DNA of 37,382 nt from Betaproteobacteria bacterium (GTDB lineage: Bacteria; Pseudomonadota; Gammaproteobacteria; Burkholderiales; CAIKXV01). Position numbers and translations under genes: made by a program. The notes beneath the pieces were generated by a model. It searched no databases. It was given only the letters and a program-made list of their open reading frames with translations, and was not told where the DNA came from. Positions 24,517 to 32,229 of this stretch are shown here, one piece after another. The DNA is taken from contig JAJTHE010000036.1 of NCBI GenBank assembly GCA_021298815.1, forward strand, positions 1 to 37,382, given 5' to 3'. Each line of letters begins with the position of its first letter. Within the stretch, counting starts at the first letter, position 1.

Positions 24517-25598
24517 CGCGCCGCCTCGTCGCGCCAGCCTTCGACCCAGTCGACGAGCTCACGCATGCGCGACACCACGTCGTGGCCGTCGTCGCGCACC
24601 CGCCGTGCACCCGCCGCCGCCACCGTGCCGCGCAGCACATCGTCGGCGAGGTAGCGCTTCAATTGCGCCACCAGGCTGCCGGCATCGGTGAAGTAGTCCG
24701 CCTCGACGCCCGGCGTGTACATCGACGCCAGGTCGTCGGAATGCTCCGACAGCATCATCGTCCCGCTGGCCGGGATCTCGAAGCAGCGCCGGGTATAGGT
24801 ATCGCGGTTGAGTTTCGAGAGGAAGCACAGCGCGATCTTCGCACCGCAGAGCGCCTTGTTGTAGTCCTCCCCCCAGACCAGGCGCACCGGCGCCAGGTGG
24901 CGCAGCGATGGCGATCGGGCAAGCACCGGATCCCAGTCGTATCCGGGGCCGAACAGGCGCAGGTCGATGCCGGCGTCGACCACCGCCTCGAGCAGGGCGG
25001 TGCGCTGGTCGGCCTCGTGGTGGCCGACGAACACCACGTCGCAGCCGTAGGCCGCGCGGTCGGCGGCATCGAGCGCCACCGGATGGTTGCGCCGCGGCAT
25101 GTACCAGCTGCGCAGCAGGCGCACCCGGCGCGCGCCCGCAGCCTGCAGTTCGGGCAGGTTGTGCGCGCGGTAGGCGAGCACGGCATCGTAGTGCGGCACG
25201 CCGGCGAGGAAGTGCCGCCAGAACGAGGCTGGCTGGCCGGGGGCGAACGGGTCGTCGTTGTTGTAGCCGAGCACGATCGGCGCCGGGGCGCCGGGGCGCG
25301 GCGGCCGGCGCAGCGCGTCGAGGGTGGACGGCAGCAGGTGCGTGCCGCGGTAGACGAACACCAGCGCCGGCTCGAAGCGCCTGGCCAGCGCGACCAGGTC
25401 GCGGTTCAGCCGGCCGATGGCCGGCCCCGCCAGGAAGCGGTTCTGGGCACGTGCGGCGAGCGAGCCGAACAGGCCGGTGGCGCTGAAGTAGCGGTGCCAC
25501 GCGAACGACTCGACCTCGTGGCCGAGCGCGACGAAGGCCTCGAACACGGCCTGTTCGTGCAGTTCGCTATGCCAGTCGCCGGCGACGATGATGCGCAT
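24513..25598 (-). CDS. CgeB-like glycosyltransferase (Glyco_trans_1_2 type), copy 1
   Basis: A 361-residue GT-B type protein resembling spore maturation protein CgeB and its many polysaccharide-locus relatives. The N-terminal MRIIVAGDWHSELHEQAVFE, then PALVFVYRGTHLLP and VLGYNNDDPFAPG, form the first domain. CDVVFVGHHEADQR starts the second. The C-terminal signature is YTRRCFEIPASGTMMLSEHSDDLASMYTP. It is presumed to transfer a sugar in the cytoplasm; no member with a close match is characterised to my knowledge. The stop of the GT2 gene lies 13 bp upstream, and its own stop overlaps the next methyltransferase start. Confidence 0.78.
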   Translation of the reverse strand: MRIIVAGDWHSELHEQAVFEAFVALGHEVESFAWHRYFSATGLFGSLAARAQNRFLAGPAIGRLNRDLVALARRFEPALVFVYRGTHLLPSTLDALRRPPRPGAPAPIVLGYNNDDPFAPGQPASFWRHFLAGVPHYDAVLAYRAHNLPELQAAGARRVRLLRSWYMPRRNHPVALDAADRAAYGCDVVFVGHHEADQRTALLEAVVDAGIDLRLFGPGYDWDPVLARSPSLRHLAPVRLVWGEDYNKALCGAKIALCFLSKLNRDTYTRRCFEIPASGTMMLSEHSDDLASMYTPGVEADYFTDAGSLVAQLKRYLADDVLRGTVAAAGARRVRDDGHDVVSRMRELVDWVEGWRDEAAR

Positions 25599-25611
25599 CC
25601 GTTCCGTGTCC

Positions 25612-26658
25612 TCAGTTGCGTTCGTTGCGCGTGCGTGCTTCGCCGAGCCGCGGCGTATGGCCCAGCCGGCCCTTGATCCAGCGGATCAGTGCCTCGCTGC
25701 GCCGGGTCCCGAGCACCAGCAGCGACAGGAAGTAGAGCGGGAACAGCGGCGAGCGCCAGAATCCCATGCGTGCGAGACCGATGCTGTAGCGCACGAACAC
25801 AGCGAGCGGCTTGTCGGCCTGGATCGACAGGATCGGGTAGGCATAGTTGGCGATGTCGGTCACGATGCGTCGATGCACGGGAATCCCCTCGACCTGTTCG
25901 ACATGGCGCGCGATGTCGACCATGCCCTGCATGAAGTGCAGGGAGGATTCCGGCGTGTGTTCCTTCGGCACGAACTTGCCGCGCTCGGCCTCGGCATTGC
26001 CGAAGTCGGGGACGCCGCCGTTGCGGTACAGGGTCAGCACCTGCGGCGTGAACACCACCGGGCGGTGCGCGGCGATGCGGCCGACCAGGTAGAGCTGGTA
26101 GAGCAGGATGCCGTCGAAGCGGTCGGTGGCCGCGGCCAGGGCATCCGCCCGGTGAAGCACCATGCCCGGGATCACCACCGATCGGCGGAACGCGACGGCC
26201 ACCGCATCGGCGCCGGGTGCGTAGGTACGCTCGTCCGGGAAGTAGCGGAAGGTCTGGTCGATGTTGTCCGGCGTGCCGTTGAACGCCGCATAGCTGCGCA
26301 CCAGCACGCCAAGCCCGGGATGCCGGCCGATCACGTCGGCCACATGCGCCAGCGTACCCTCGCACATCAGGTCGTCGTTGCCCATGAACAGGCAGTAGTC
26401 GCCGGTGGCCGACGCGATCAGCGCACGCAGGTTGCCGTCGTAGCCGAGGTTGCGTTCGTTCTCGATGTAGCGGATGCGACCGGGGTGGCGCCGCTGGTAG
26501 TCCTCGACCACCGCGCGTATCGCGTCGCGCTCGGGCGATCCGTCCTCGCGCAGCAGCACGTCGTAGTCGTCGAACGCCTGGCCGAGCACGGTGTCGAGCA
26601 GCGCCGGCAGCACCGGCGCGCGGTTGTAGCAGGGAATGCAGACGGTGATCAGCGGCAT
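25612..26658 (-). CDS. Glycosyltransferase family 2 with C-terminal membrane segment
   Basis: A 348-residue GT-A glycosyltransferase. MPLITVCIPCYNRAPVLPAL opens the nucleotide-binding fold, REDGSPERDAIRAVVEDY and NLGYDGNLRALIASATGDYC follow, and the metal motif is MGNDDLMCEG. The C-terminus has a hydrophobic stretch (SPLFPLYFLSLLVLG) and a basic tail, suggesting membrane association. The ATG at 26658 is the natural family start although no Shine-Dalgarno is visible. A 52-bp gap without a gene separates it from the upstream amidotransferase. Confidence 0.82.
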   Translation of the reverse strand: MPLITVCIPCYNRAPVLPALLDTVLGQAFDDYDVLLREDGSPERDAIRAVVEDYQRRHPGRIRYIENERNLGYDGNLRALIASATGDYCLFMGNDDLMCEGTLAHVADVIGRHPGLGVLVRSYAAFNGTPDNIDQTFRYFPDERTYAPGADAVAVAFRRSVVIPGMVLHRADALAAATDRFDGILLYQLYLVGRIAAHRPVVFTPQVLTLYRNGGVPDFGNAEAERGKFVPKEHTPESSLHFMQGMVDIARHVEQVEGIPVHRRIVTDIANYAYPILSIQADKPLAVFVRYSIGLARMGFWRSPLFPLYFLSLLVLGTRRSEALIRWIKGRLGHTPRLGEARTRNERN

Positions 26659-26710
26659 CGGGCGTGTCTGGTTTGTCGGAGGGGTGGATGTGCCGGTCGC
26701 ATCGATGGCA

Positions 26711-28609
26711 TCACGCAAGGGGCGCGAAGTCGCGCGCGAGATTGTCGCTGGCGATGGCGAGCACCAGCAGGGCATACAGCCGAGCGCCGTTGGCGCGGCC
26801 GGCATGCAGGCCGTCGAGCAGCGCGCGCAGTTCCCGCCGTTCGACCGGCGCCGGCAACTTCGGCGACCAGCGCTCGAACAGCCGTTCGCCGTCGGCGCGC
26901 ATCCAGTCGTCGAGCGGGATCGAGAAACCCTGCTTGTGCGAGAAGTCCGCCCCGGCAGGCAGAAGCCGGCGCGCCAGTTCGTGCTGCACCAGGCGCGTGC
27001 CGGCCGGCCCGGCCTTGAGGGCCTCGGGCACGTCGCGGAAGGCGAACTCGACCAGCCGGTAGTCGAGCATCGGCGAGCGCAGTTCCAGCGCATGGGCCAT
27101 GCTCGCGCGGTCGACCTTCACCAGGAAGTCGTCCGGCAGGATCGATCCGAAATGGGTGCGGGTCATCGCGTCGATCATCCCGCTGCCGGTGTCCGACAGC
27201 GCGAGCAGGCCTGCCTCGGGTTCGAGCAGGCCGCCTGCATCGGGTGCCGAGGCACGGAGCGAAGCCAGCGCATCCGGCGCCAGGATGCGCCGGCGCAGCG
27301 CCGCGTCGAAGTAGGGCGAGCCCCAGACGATTGCCTCGCCGGCACCGCCGCGCAGCGCGGCGAGCCGGTTGCGACCGCGCACGCCGGCGGGCAGCGCTGC
27401 CGCCAGGCCGGCCAGCGCGCGCAGCACCGGCCGTGGCACGCGGCCGATGCGCCGGTGGTCGCGCAGCGCCTGCGCATAGTCGCCGTAGCCGCCGAACAGC
27501 TCGTCGCCGCCATCGCCGCCGAGCGCGACGGTCACCTCGGTGCGCGCCAGCCCGCACACCAGCCACGAGGGAATCAGCGATGAATCGGCGAGCGGCTCGT
27601 CGATCAGCGGCTGCAGCCGCTCGAGCAGGCCGAGCGAGGGCGCGTCCACGGTCAGCTCGTGGTGCTCGGTGTCGAAATGCCGGGCGACCTGCGCCGCCCG
27701 TCCGGCCTCGTCGAGCGCCGATCCAGGCTGGCCGAAGGTGAAGGTGCGGATGCGGCCGTTGCCGCTGCGTGCCGCCAGCGCGGCGATGAGGCTGGAATCG
27801 AGCCCGCCCGACAGCAGCACGCCGGTCGGCACGTCGCTCACCAGCCGCAGGCGCACGCTGTCCTCGAGCAGGGCCTGCGCATGGTCGGCTGCATCCTGCA
27901 CGGTCATGCCGGCGATCGGCCGGTGCGCAGGCAGCGTCCAGTAGCGTTCGACCACCAGCCGCCCGCTGCGCAGGTCGAGCGTCGCATGGTGCCCCGGAGG
28001 CAGCTTGCGCACGCCCTGCGCGATGCAGTGCGCGCCCGGCACGTAGCCCAGCGCCAGGTAGTGGTTGAGCGCGCGCAGGTCGAGGGCATGCGGACCGGGC
28101 AGCGCCTTCAGCTCGGATGCGAACGACAGCCCGGCCTGGTCGCTGCGGTAGTACAGCGGCTTCTTGCCGACGCGGTCGCGCACCAGGTGCAGCCGCGGCG
28201 GCGAGCCGGCATCGCCGCCGTCGTGGATCGCGAACGCGAACATGCCGTTCAGCCGCTGCACGCAGTCGATGCCCCAGGCGCGCCAGGCCGCCAGCAGCAC
28301 CTCGGTGTCGCTGCGTGTGCGGAACGCATGGCCGAGTGCGGCCAGTTCGGTGCGCAGCGCTTCGAAGTTGTAGATCTCGCCGTTGAACACGATCGCCAGC
28401 CGGCCGTCGGCGTCGAGCATCGGCTGGTGTCCGCCGGCGGAAAGGTCGATCACCGACAGCCGCCGATGGGTCAGCACGACCCGCCCGTCCGGCGATTGCC
28501 ACAGCCCGGCATCGTCCGGGCCGCGATGGGCGAGGCGGTCGCGTGCCGCGGCCAGGCGCCGCAGGTCCAGCGGCTCGCCGAAGGTGACCGCACCGTGTAT
28601 CCCGCACAT
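26711..28609 (-). CDS. asnB: Asparagine synthase-type glutamine amidotransferase (AsnB-like) 2
   Basis: A 632-residue second AsnB-like protein. The catalytic Cys2 (MCGIHG), THRRLSVIDLSAGGHQPM, FNGEIYNFEALR (75-86) and SDTEVLLAAW make up the glutaminase half. LSGGLDSS (266-273) is the PP-loop, followed by LGGDGGDELFGGY and LPDDFLVKVDRASMAHALEL. All expected catalytic elements are present; the usual LSGDGGDE reads LGGDGGDE, a change copy 1 does not have. The two copies are clearly diverged, so this is not a recent duplication. Lying one base after a CgeB-like gene and 6 kb from the flippase, it more likely modifies a sugar carboxyl than serves amino-acid supply. Confidence 0.9.
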   Translation of the reverse strand: MCGIHGAVTFGEPLDLRRLAAARDRLAHRGPDDAGLWQSPDGRVVLTHRRLSVIDLSAGGHQPMLDADGRLAIVFNGEIYNFEALRTELAALGHAFRTRSDTEVLLAAWRAWGIDCVQRLNGMFAFAIHDGGDAGSPPRLHLVRDRVGKKPLYYRSDQAGLSFASELKALPGPHALDLRALNHYLALGYVPGAHCIAQGVRKLPPGHHATLDLRSGRLVVERYWTLPAHRPIAGMTVQDAADHAQALLEDSVRLRLVSDVPTGVLLSGGLDSSLIAALAARSGNGRIRTFTFGQPGSALDEAGRAAQVARHFDTEHHELTVDAPSLGLLERLQPLIDEPLADSSLIPSWLVCGLARTEVTVALGGDGGDELFGGYGDYAQALRDHRRIGRVPRPVLRALAGLAAALPAGVRGRNRLAALRGGAGEAIVWGSPYFDAALRRRILAPDALASLRASAPDAGGLLEPEAGLLALSDTGSGMIDAMTRTHFGSILPDDFLVKVDRASMAHALELRSPMLDYRLVEFAFRDVPEALKAGPAGTRLVQHELARRLLPAGADFSHKQGFSIPLDDWMRADGERLFERWSPKLPAPVERRELRALLDGLHAGRANGARLYALLVLAIASDNLARDFAPLA

Positions 28610-28610
28610 C

Positions 28611-29777
28611 TCAGGCCACCAGTCCCAGCCGGCGGAAGAGGTCGCCGAACCGGTGGTCCCAGGTATGGTCGCGCAGCGCGCGTGCGCGCCCGGCCCTGGC
28701 CATCTCCTCGCGCCGCTCGTCGTCGGCGAGCAGGGCGCGCGCGCGCTCGACGCACTCGTCCGCGTCGCGGTAGGTGGCGATCTCGCGGCCGATCTCGTAC
28801 AGGCCGGCGAGGTCCGGGTTGTCATGGGTCAGGTAGGCGCTGCCCGACATGGGCGCATCGAAATCGCGCAGCTTCAGTGCATGGAAGCCGGTGCAGTGGC
28901 CGATGGTGCCGATGCCCAGGATCACCTTCGACTGGACGAACAGCCGGATCATCGCGTCGTTGTCGATGCGCCCGCCTTCCCAGCCGCTGCCGAAGGCCGC
29001 GACCCGCATGCCGGCGCGGCGCAGCGCGCGCACGGTGCGCTCGCGGATGCCGTAGCAGCCGCCGACGAAGGAGATGTCGTGCAGTTTCGGCAGCCCGGGG
29101 ATCGGATGGAAGATGTCCGGGTCGCTCGCTTCCGGGAAGTAGAGTGCCGGACAGCCCTCGGCCTGGTACCAGTGCACGCACTCCGGCGCCGCGGTGAGCG
29201 CGAGGTCGATGTGGCCGACCAGGCCGAGCGTCCCCGACCAGCCGAACGGTTCGCGGCGGCCGCGGAACTGGTGCCGGTCGTCCAGCGACAGGTTGACCAC
29301 GCAGGCGCCCATGCGGCGCGCCGCGTCGAAGGCGGACGGGTCGATCAGCGTGGCCCAGCTCTGGGCCAGCACGATGTCCGGCCGCCGGCCCGCGGCCTCC
29401 ATCCCGGACAGCAGTTCGAGCAGCCGGTCGCGGCTGGCTGCGCGCCGCACCTCGGGTGCGCGGGCATCGTTGTGGCCGTAGGCACCGTCGGCGCGGGTGA
29501 ACAGCACGAGGTCCGAGCGGCGCTCGAGCGCCTGGATGAAGCCGCTGCGGTCCTGCGCTTCATCGGTGCCGATGAACAGGATGCGTGGCCGCTGCCCACC
29601 GAGGTCCAGCCCTGGCAGCGGCGGCGACAAGGCCGGCCGCCCCGCATAGTGCCGTTCCAGCCGCCGGTAGCCAGCGACGGTGGTGCGCGCGCGCCAGGCC
29701 GCGTTGACCGTGTTCGCGACCGGCACGGCGCGGAGCGCGTCCTTCGCGCGGATCGCCCATTCAGCGAGCGGCTTCAC
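28611..29777 (-). CDS. CgeB-like glycosyltransferase (Glyco_trans_1_2 type), copy 2
   Basis: A 388-residue CgeB-family protein. After a basic N-terminus, RPRILFIGTDEAQDRSGFIQ starts the fold, VLAQSWATLIDPSAFDA and CVVNLSLDDRHQFRG follow, and YFPEASDPDIFHP lies at the domain junction. The C-terminal HALKLRDFDAPMSGSAYLTH then DNPDLAGLYEIGREIATY is the strongest family mark. It is probably a cytoplasmic sugar transferase with unknown donor. It starts 6 bp after the carbamoyltransferase stop and is followed after one base by asnB copy 2, so these three genes are very likely translated together. Confidence 0.8.
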   Translation of the reverse strand: MKPLAEWAIRAKDALRAVPVANTVNAAWRARTTVAGYRRLERHYAGRPALSPPLPGLDLGGQRPRILFIGTDEAQDRSGFIQALERRSDLVLFTRADGAYGHNDARAPEVRRAASRDRLLELLSGMEAAGRRPDIVLAQSWATLIDPSAFDAARRMGACVVNLSLDDRHQFRGRREPFGWSGTLGLVGHIDLALTAAPECVHWYQAEGCPALYFPEASDPDIFHPIPGLPKLHDISFVGGCYGIRERTVRALRRAGMRVAAFGSGWEGGRIDNDAMIRLFVQSKVILGIGTIGHCTGFHALKLRDFDAPMSGSAYLTHDNPDLAGLYEIGREIATYRDADECVERARALLADDERREEMARAGRARALRDHTWDHRFGDLFRRLGLVA

Positions 29778-29783
29778 GGCCGG

Positions 29784-31622
29784 TCAATCCTGCTCGAACG
29801 TGGTCTCGTAGCGCGCCTGCAGCGCCGGGTCCTGGTCGGACTTGAGCAGCAGGCAGTTGCCGATCGCCAAGGCATCGATGTCCGTGCCCATGAGGCAGCG
29901 GAACGCATCTTCGGGCGTGTTGACGATCGGCTCACCGCGCACGTTGAAGCTGGTGTTGACCACCACCGGGCAGCCGGTGCGCGCCTTGAACGCAGAGATC
30001 AGCGCGTGGTAGCGCGGATTGGTGCCAGCGTGCACGGTCTGGATGCGCGCGGAGTAGTCGACATGGGTCGCCGCCGGGATCTCCGAACGCACCACGTTCA
30101 GCTTCTCGATGCCGAACAGGGCCGACTCGGCCGCGGTCATCTCGCGCCGCCGTCCGGCGGCGACGTCCGCCACGATCAGCATGTACGGGCTGGGTCGGTC
30201 CAGGTCGAACCATTCGGAGACATCCTCGGCCAGCACCGACGGCGCAAAGGGTCGGAACGACTCGCGGAACTTCACCTTCAGGTTCAGCACCGACTGCATC
30301 TTCGGCGAGCGCGCATCGCCGATGATCGACCGTGCGCCCAGCGCGCGCGGCCCGAACTCCATCCGTCCCTGGAACCATCCGATCGCCTTTTCCCCGGCGA
30401 GCAGCCCGGCGGTGGCCTCGGTCAGTCCAGTTTCGTCGAGCACCTGCATCCGTGCGCCCATGGCCTGCAGCCGCCGTTCGATGTCGGCCTGCGCGTACTC
30501 CGGCCCCAGGAAGGCGCCCTGCATCCGGTCCTCGCCATCGGCGCGCGGCGGCCTTGGTTGTCCGAGGTGCAAGTGCCATGCGGCCAGCGCAGCGCCAAGT
30601 GCGCCGCCGGCATCGCCGGCTGCGGGCTGGATCCACACCTGGTCGAAGTGCCCGTCACGCAGCACCTTGCCGTTGGCGACGCAGTTCAGTGCGACGCCGC
30701 CGGCGAGGCAGAGGTTGCGGTGGCCGGTCTCCGCAGCCACCGACCGGGACAGCCTGATCATCACCTCGTCGGTCACGGCCTGGATCGACGCCGCGAGATC
30801 CATCTCGCGCTGTGTGAGCAGGCTCTCGGGCGTGCGCGGCGGCCCGTCGAACAACTGGTGGAAGCGGTCGTTGGTCATCGTCAGCCCTGTGCAGTAGTTG
30901 AAGTACTGCATGTCGAGCCGGAAGCTGCCGTCGGGCTTGAGGTCGATCAGGTGGTCGAGGATGCGCTGCGCATACCTGGGCTGCCCGTAGGGCGCGAGGC
31001 CCATCACCTTGTACTCCCCGGAGTTGACCCGGAAACCAGTGTAGTAGGTGAATGCCGAGTACAGCAGGCCGATCGAATGGGGGAAATGGATCTCTCGGGT
31101 GATCGACAGGTTCGCGCCTTCGCCGTGCGCGAGCGACGTGGTCGCCCATTCGCCGACTCCGTCGAGCGTGAGCACGGCGGCACGGTCGAACGGCGAGGCA
31201 TAGAATGCGCTGGCGGCATGGCTGAGATGGTGTTCGCTGAACAGCAGCCGCTGCGACCAGTCCACGCCGGGATCGAGCGTGCGCAATTCGTCGAGCAGCA
31301 GTTTCTTCAGGTAGAGCTTCTCGCGCAGCCAGACCGGCATCGCCATCCGGAACGACTCGAAGCCGCGTGGCGCGAACGCGAGGTAGGTCTCGAGCAGGCG
31401 CTCGAACTTCAGGAACGGCTTGTCGTAGAACGCAACATGGTCGATGTCGCCGGGCGCGATGCCGGCAGACCCCAGGCACCAGGCGATCGCCGAGCGCGGG
31501 AAGCGGGCGTCGTGCTTGCGCCGGGTGAAGCGTTCCTCCTGCGCCGCCGCGGCGATGCAGCCGTCCTCGACGAGCGCGGCTGCACTGTCGTGGTAGAACG
31601 CGGAGAGGCCGAGCACGCGCAA
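29784..31622 (-). CDS. O-carbamoyltransferase (NodU/CmcH/TobZ/SxtI family)
   Basis: A 612-residue enzyme that, in characterised relatives, uses carbamoyl phosphate and ATP to form a carbamoyl-adenylate and then carbamoylates a hydroxyl group. The N-terminal Kae1-like domain shows GLSAFYHDSAAALV, the metal-binding HHLSHAASAF (His131, His132, His135), LTLDGVGEW (152-159), and CLAGGVALNCVANGK. The C-terminal YrdC-like half has GRMEFGPRALGARSIIGD and CPVVVNTSFNVRGEPIV. The start is taken as TTG 31622, since family members begin M-R/K-x-LGLSAFYHD; GTG 31616 is the only close alternative. It follows the DUF5989 gene by 10 bp. Confidence 0.92.
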   Translation of the reverse strand: MRVLGLSAFYHDSAAALVEDGCIAAAAQEERFTRRKHDARFPRSAIAWCLGSAGIAPGDIDHVAFYDKPFLKFERLLETYLAFAPRGFESFRMAMPVWLREKLYLKKLLLDELRTLDPGVDWSQRLLFSEHHLSHAASAFYASPFDRAAVLTLDGVGEWATTSLAHGEGANLSITREIHFPHSIGLLYSAFTYYTGFRVNSGEYKVMGLAPYGQPRYAQRILDHLIDLKPDGSFRLDMQYFNYCTGLTMTNDRFHQLFDGPPRTPESLLTQREMDLAASIQAVTDEVMIRLSRSVAAETGHRNLCLAGGVALNCVANGKVLRDGHFDQVWIQPAAGDAGGALGAALAAWHLHLGQPRPPRADGEDRMQGAFLGPEYAQADIERRLQAMGARMQVLDETGLTEATAGLLAGEKAIGWFQGRMEFGPRALGARSIIGDARSPKMQSVLNLKVKFRESFRPFAPSVLAEDVSEWFDLDRPSPYMLIVADVAAGRRREMTAAESALFGIEKLNVVRSEIPAATHVDYSARIQTVHAGTNPRYHALISAFKARTGCPVVVNTSFNVRGEPIVNTPEDAFRCLMGTDIDALAIGNCLLLKSDQDPALQARYETTFEQD

Positions 31623-31632
31623 CGCGTCTGCC

Positions 31633-31782
31633 TCAGAACAGGGTGTAGATGAACGGGGCGATCGCCGAACCTTTGGCCAGGACGAGCAGGCCGCCGACCA
31701 GCACCATCACGACCATCACCGGCAGCAGCCAGTATTTCCGCCGCGCGCGCATGTACCGCCAGAGTTCGCGAAAGATCGACAT
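31633..31782 (-). CDS. DUF5989-type membrane microprotein (SxtK-like)
   Basis: A 49-residue protein missed by length-filtered gene finding. It reads MSIFRELWRYMRARRKYWLL, then a hydrophobic helix (PVMVVMVLVGGLLVLAKG, about 21-38) and APFIYTLF. The pattern of a basic amphipathic start, one membrane helix and a short end in aromatic residues fits the small DUF5989 family found beside carbamoyltransferases, and the small unknown gene sxtK of saxitoxin clusters. It begins 3 bp after the SxtJ-like stop and ends 10 bp before the carbamoyltransferase start. Function unknown; a membrane anchor or adaptor for the enzyme is a guess from constant proximity. Confidence 0.85.
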   Translation of the reverse strand: MSIFRELWRYMRARRKYWLLPVMVVMVLVGGLLVLAKGSAIAPFIYTLF

Positions 31783-31785
31783 GGG

Positions 31786-32220
31786 TCAGAACGTGTTCTT
31801 CAACGAGTCGGCGGCAGGGCCAGGCGGCGTGCGCTCGATCCAGTAGGTGCCGCTGCCACCGCGGTCGAGCTTCATCCGCAGCAGGTCCTTGCCGAAGAGC
31901 CTGAGGAGGAGGCCGGTCGGCAGGACGGCCAGCACGTAAACCAGGAACAGCATGACCGGGCTGACGATCCGATGCAGGACCAGCCCGAAGGCCTGCCAGC
32001 CTGCGGCGGGCCTGGACAGCAGCGTCGGCGCGAACGCAGCGGCGAGTGCAAAGGCGGTGGCGAGCGCCGCCGACCAGAGGCGCAGGTCGCGCCCCCAGAG
32101 CAGCGGCCAGAGCGCGATCACGCCGAAGACTACCGCGAAGACGATGCCGAACGATCGTCCGGAGGCCGGTGGGAGGGTTTCGGAGTCGTCGTTGCTCAGC
32201 GGTGCCGTCGGTTTCGCCAT
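31786..32220 (-). CDS. SxtJ-family membrane protein
   Basis: A 144-residue inner-membrane protein with about three hydrophobic segments (residues 24-42, 48-68 and 84-110). The C-terminal region is the family signature: LLRLFGKDLLRMKLDRGG, then TYWIERTPPGPAADSLKNTF. It matches the SxtJ family, named after a saxitoxin-cluster gene of unknown function. It starts 9 bp after the SGNH hydrolase stop and precedes the DUF5989 microprotein. Nothing indicates an enzymatic site; a scaffold or transport helper for the carbamoylation step is inference only. Confidence 0.85.
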   Translation of the reverse strand: MAKPTAPLSNDDSETLPPASGRSFGIVFAVVFGVIALWPLLWGRDLRLWSAALATAFALAAAFAPTLLSRPAAGWQAFGLVLHRIVSPVMLFLVYVLAVLPTGLLLRLFGKDLLRMKLDRGGSGTYWIERTPPGPAADSLKNTF

Positions 32221-32229
32221 GGGACTGGA

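Noticed and set aside
28383..31652. A 1089-codon open frame on the plus strand opposite the carbamoyltransferase and its neighbours
   Set aside because: Its composition is that of an antisense shadow, and the opposite strand has well-conserved families throughout.
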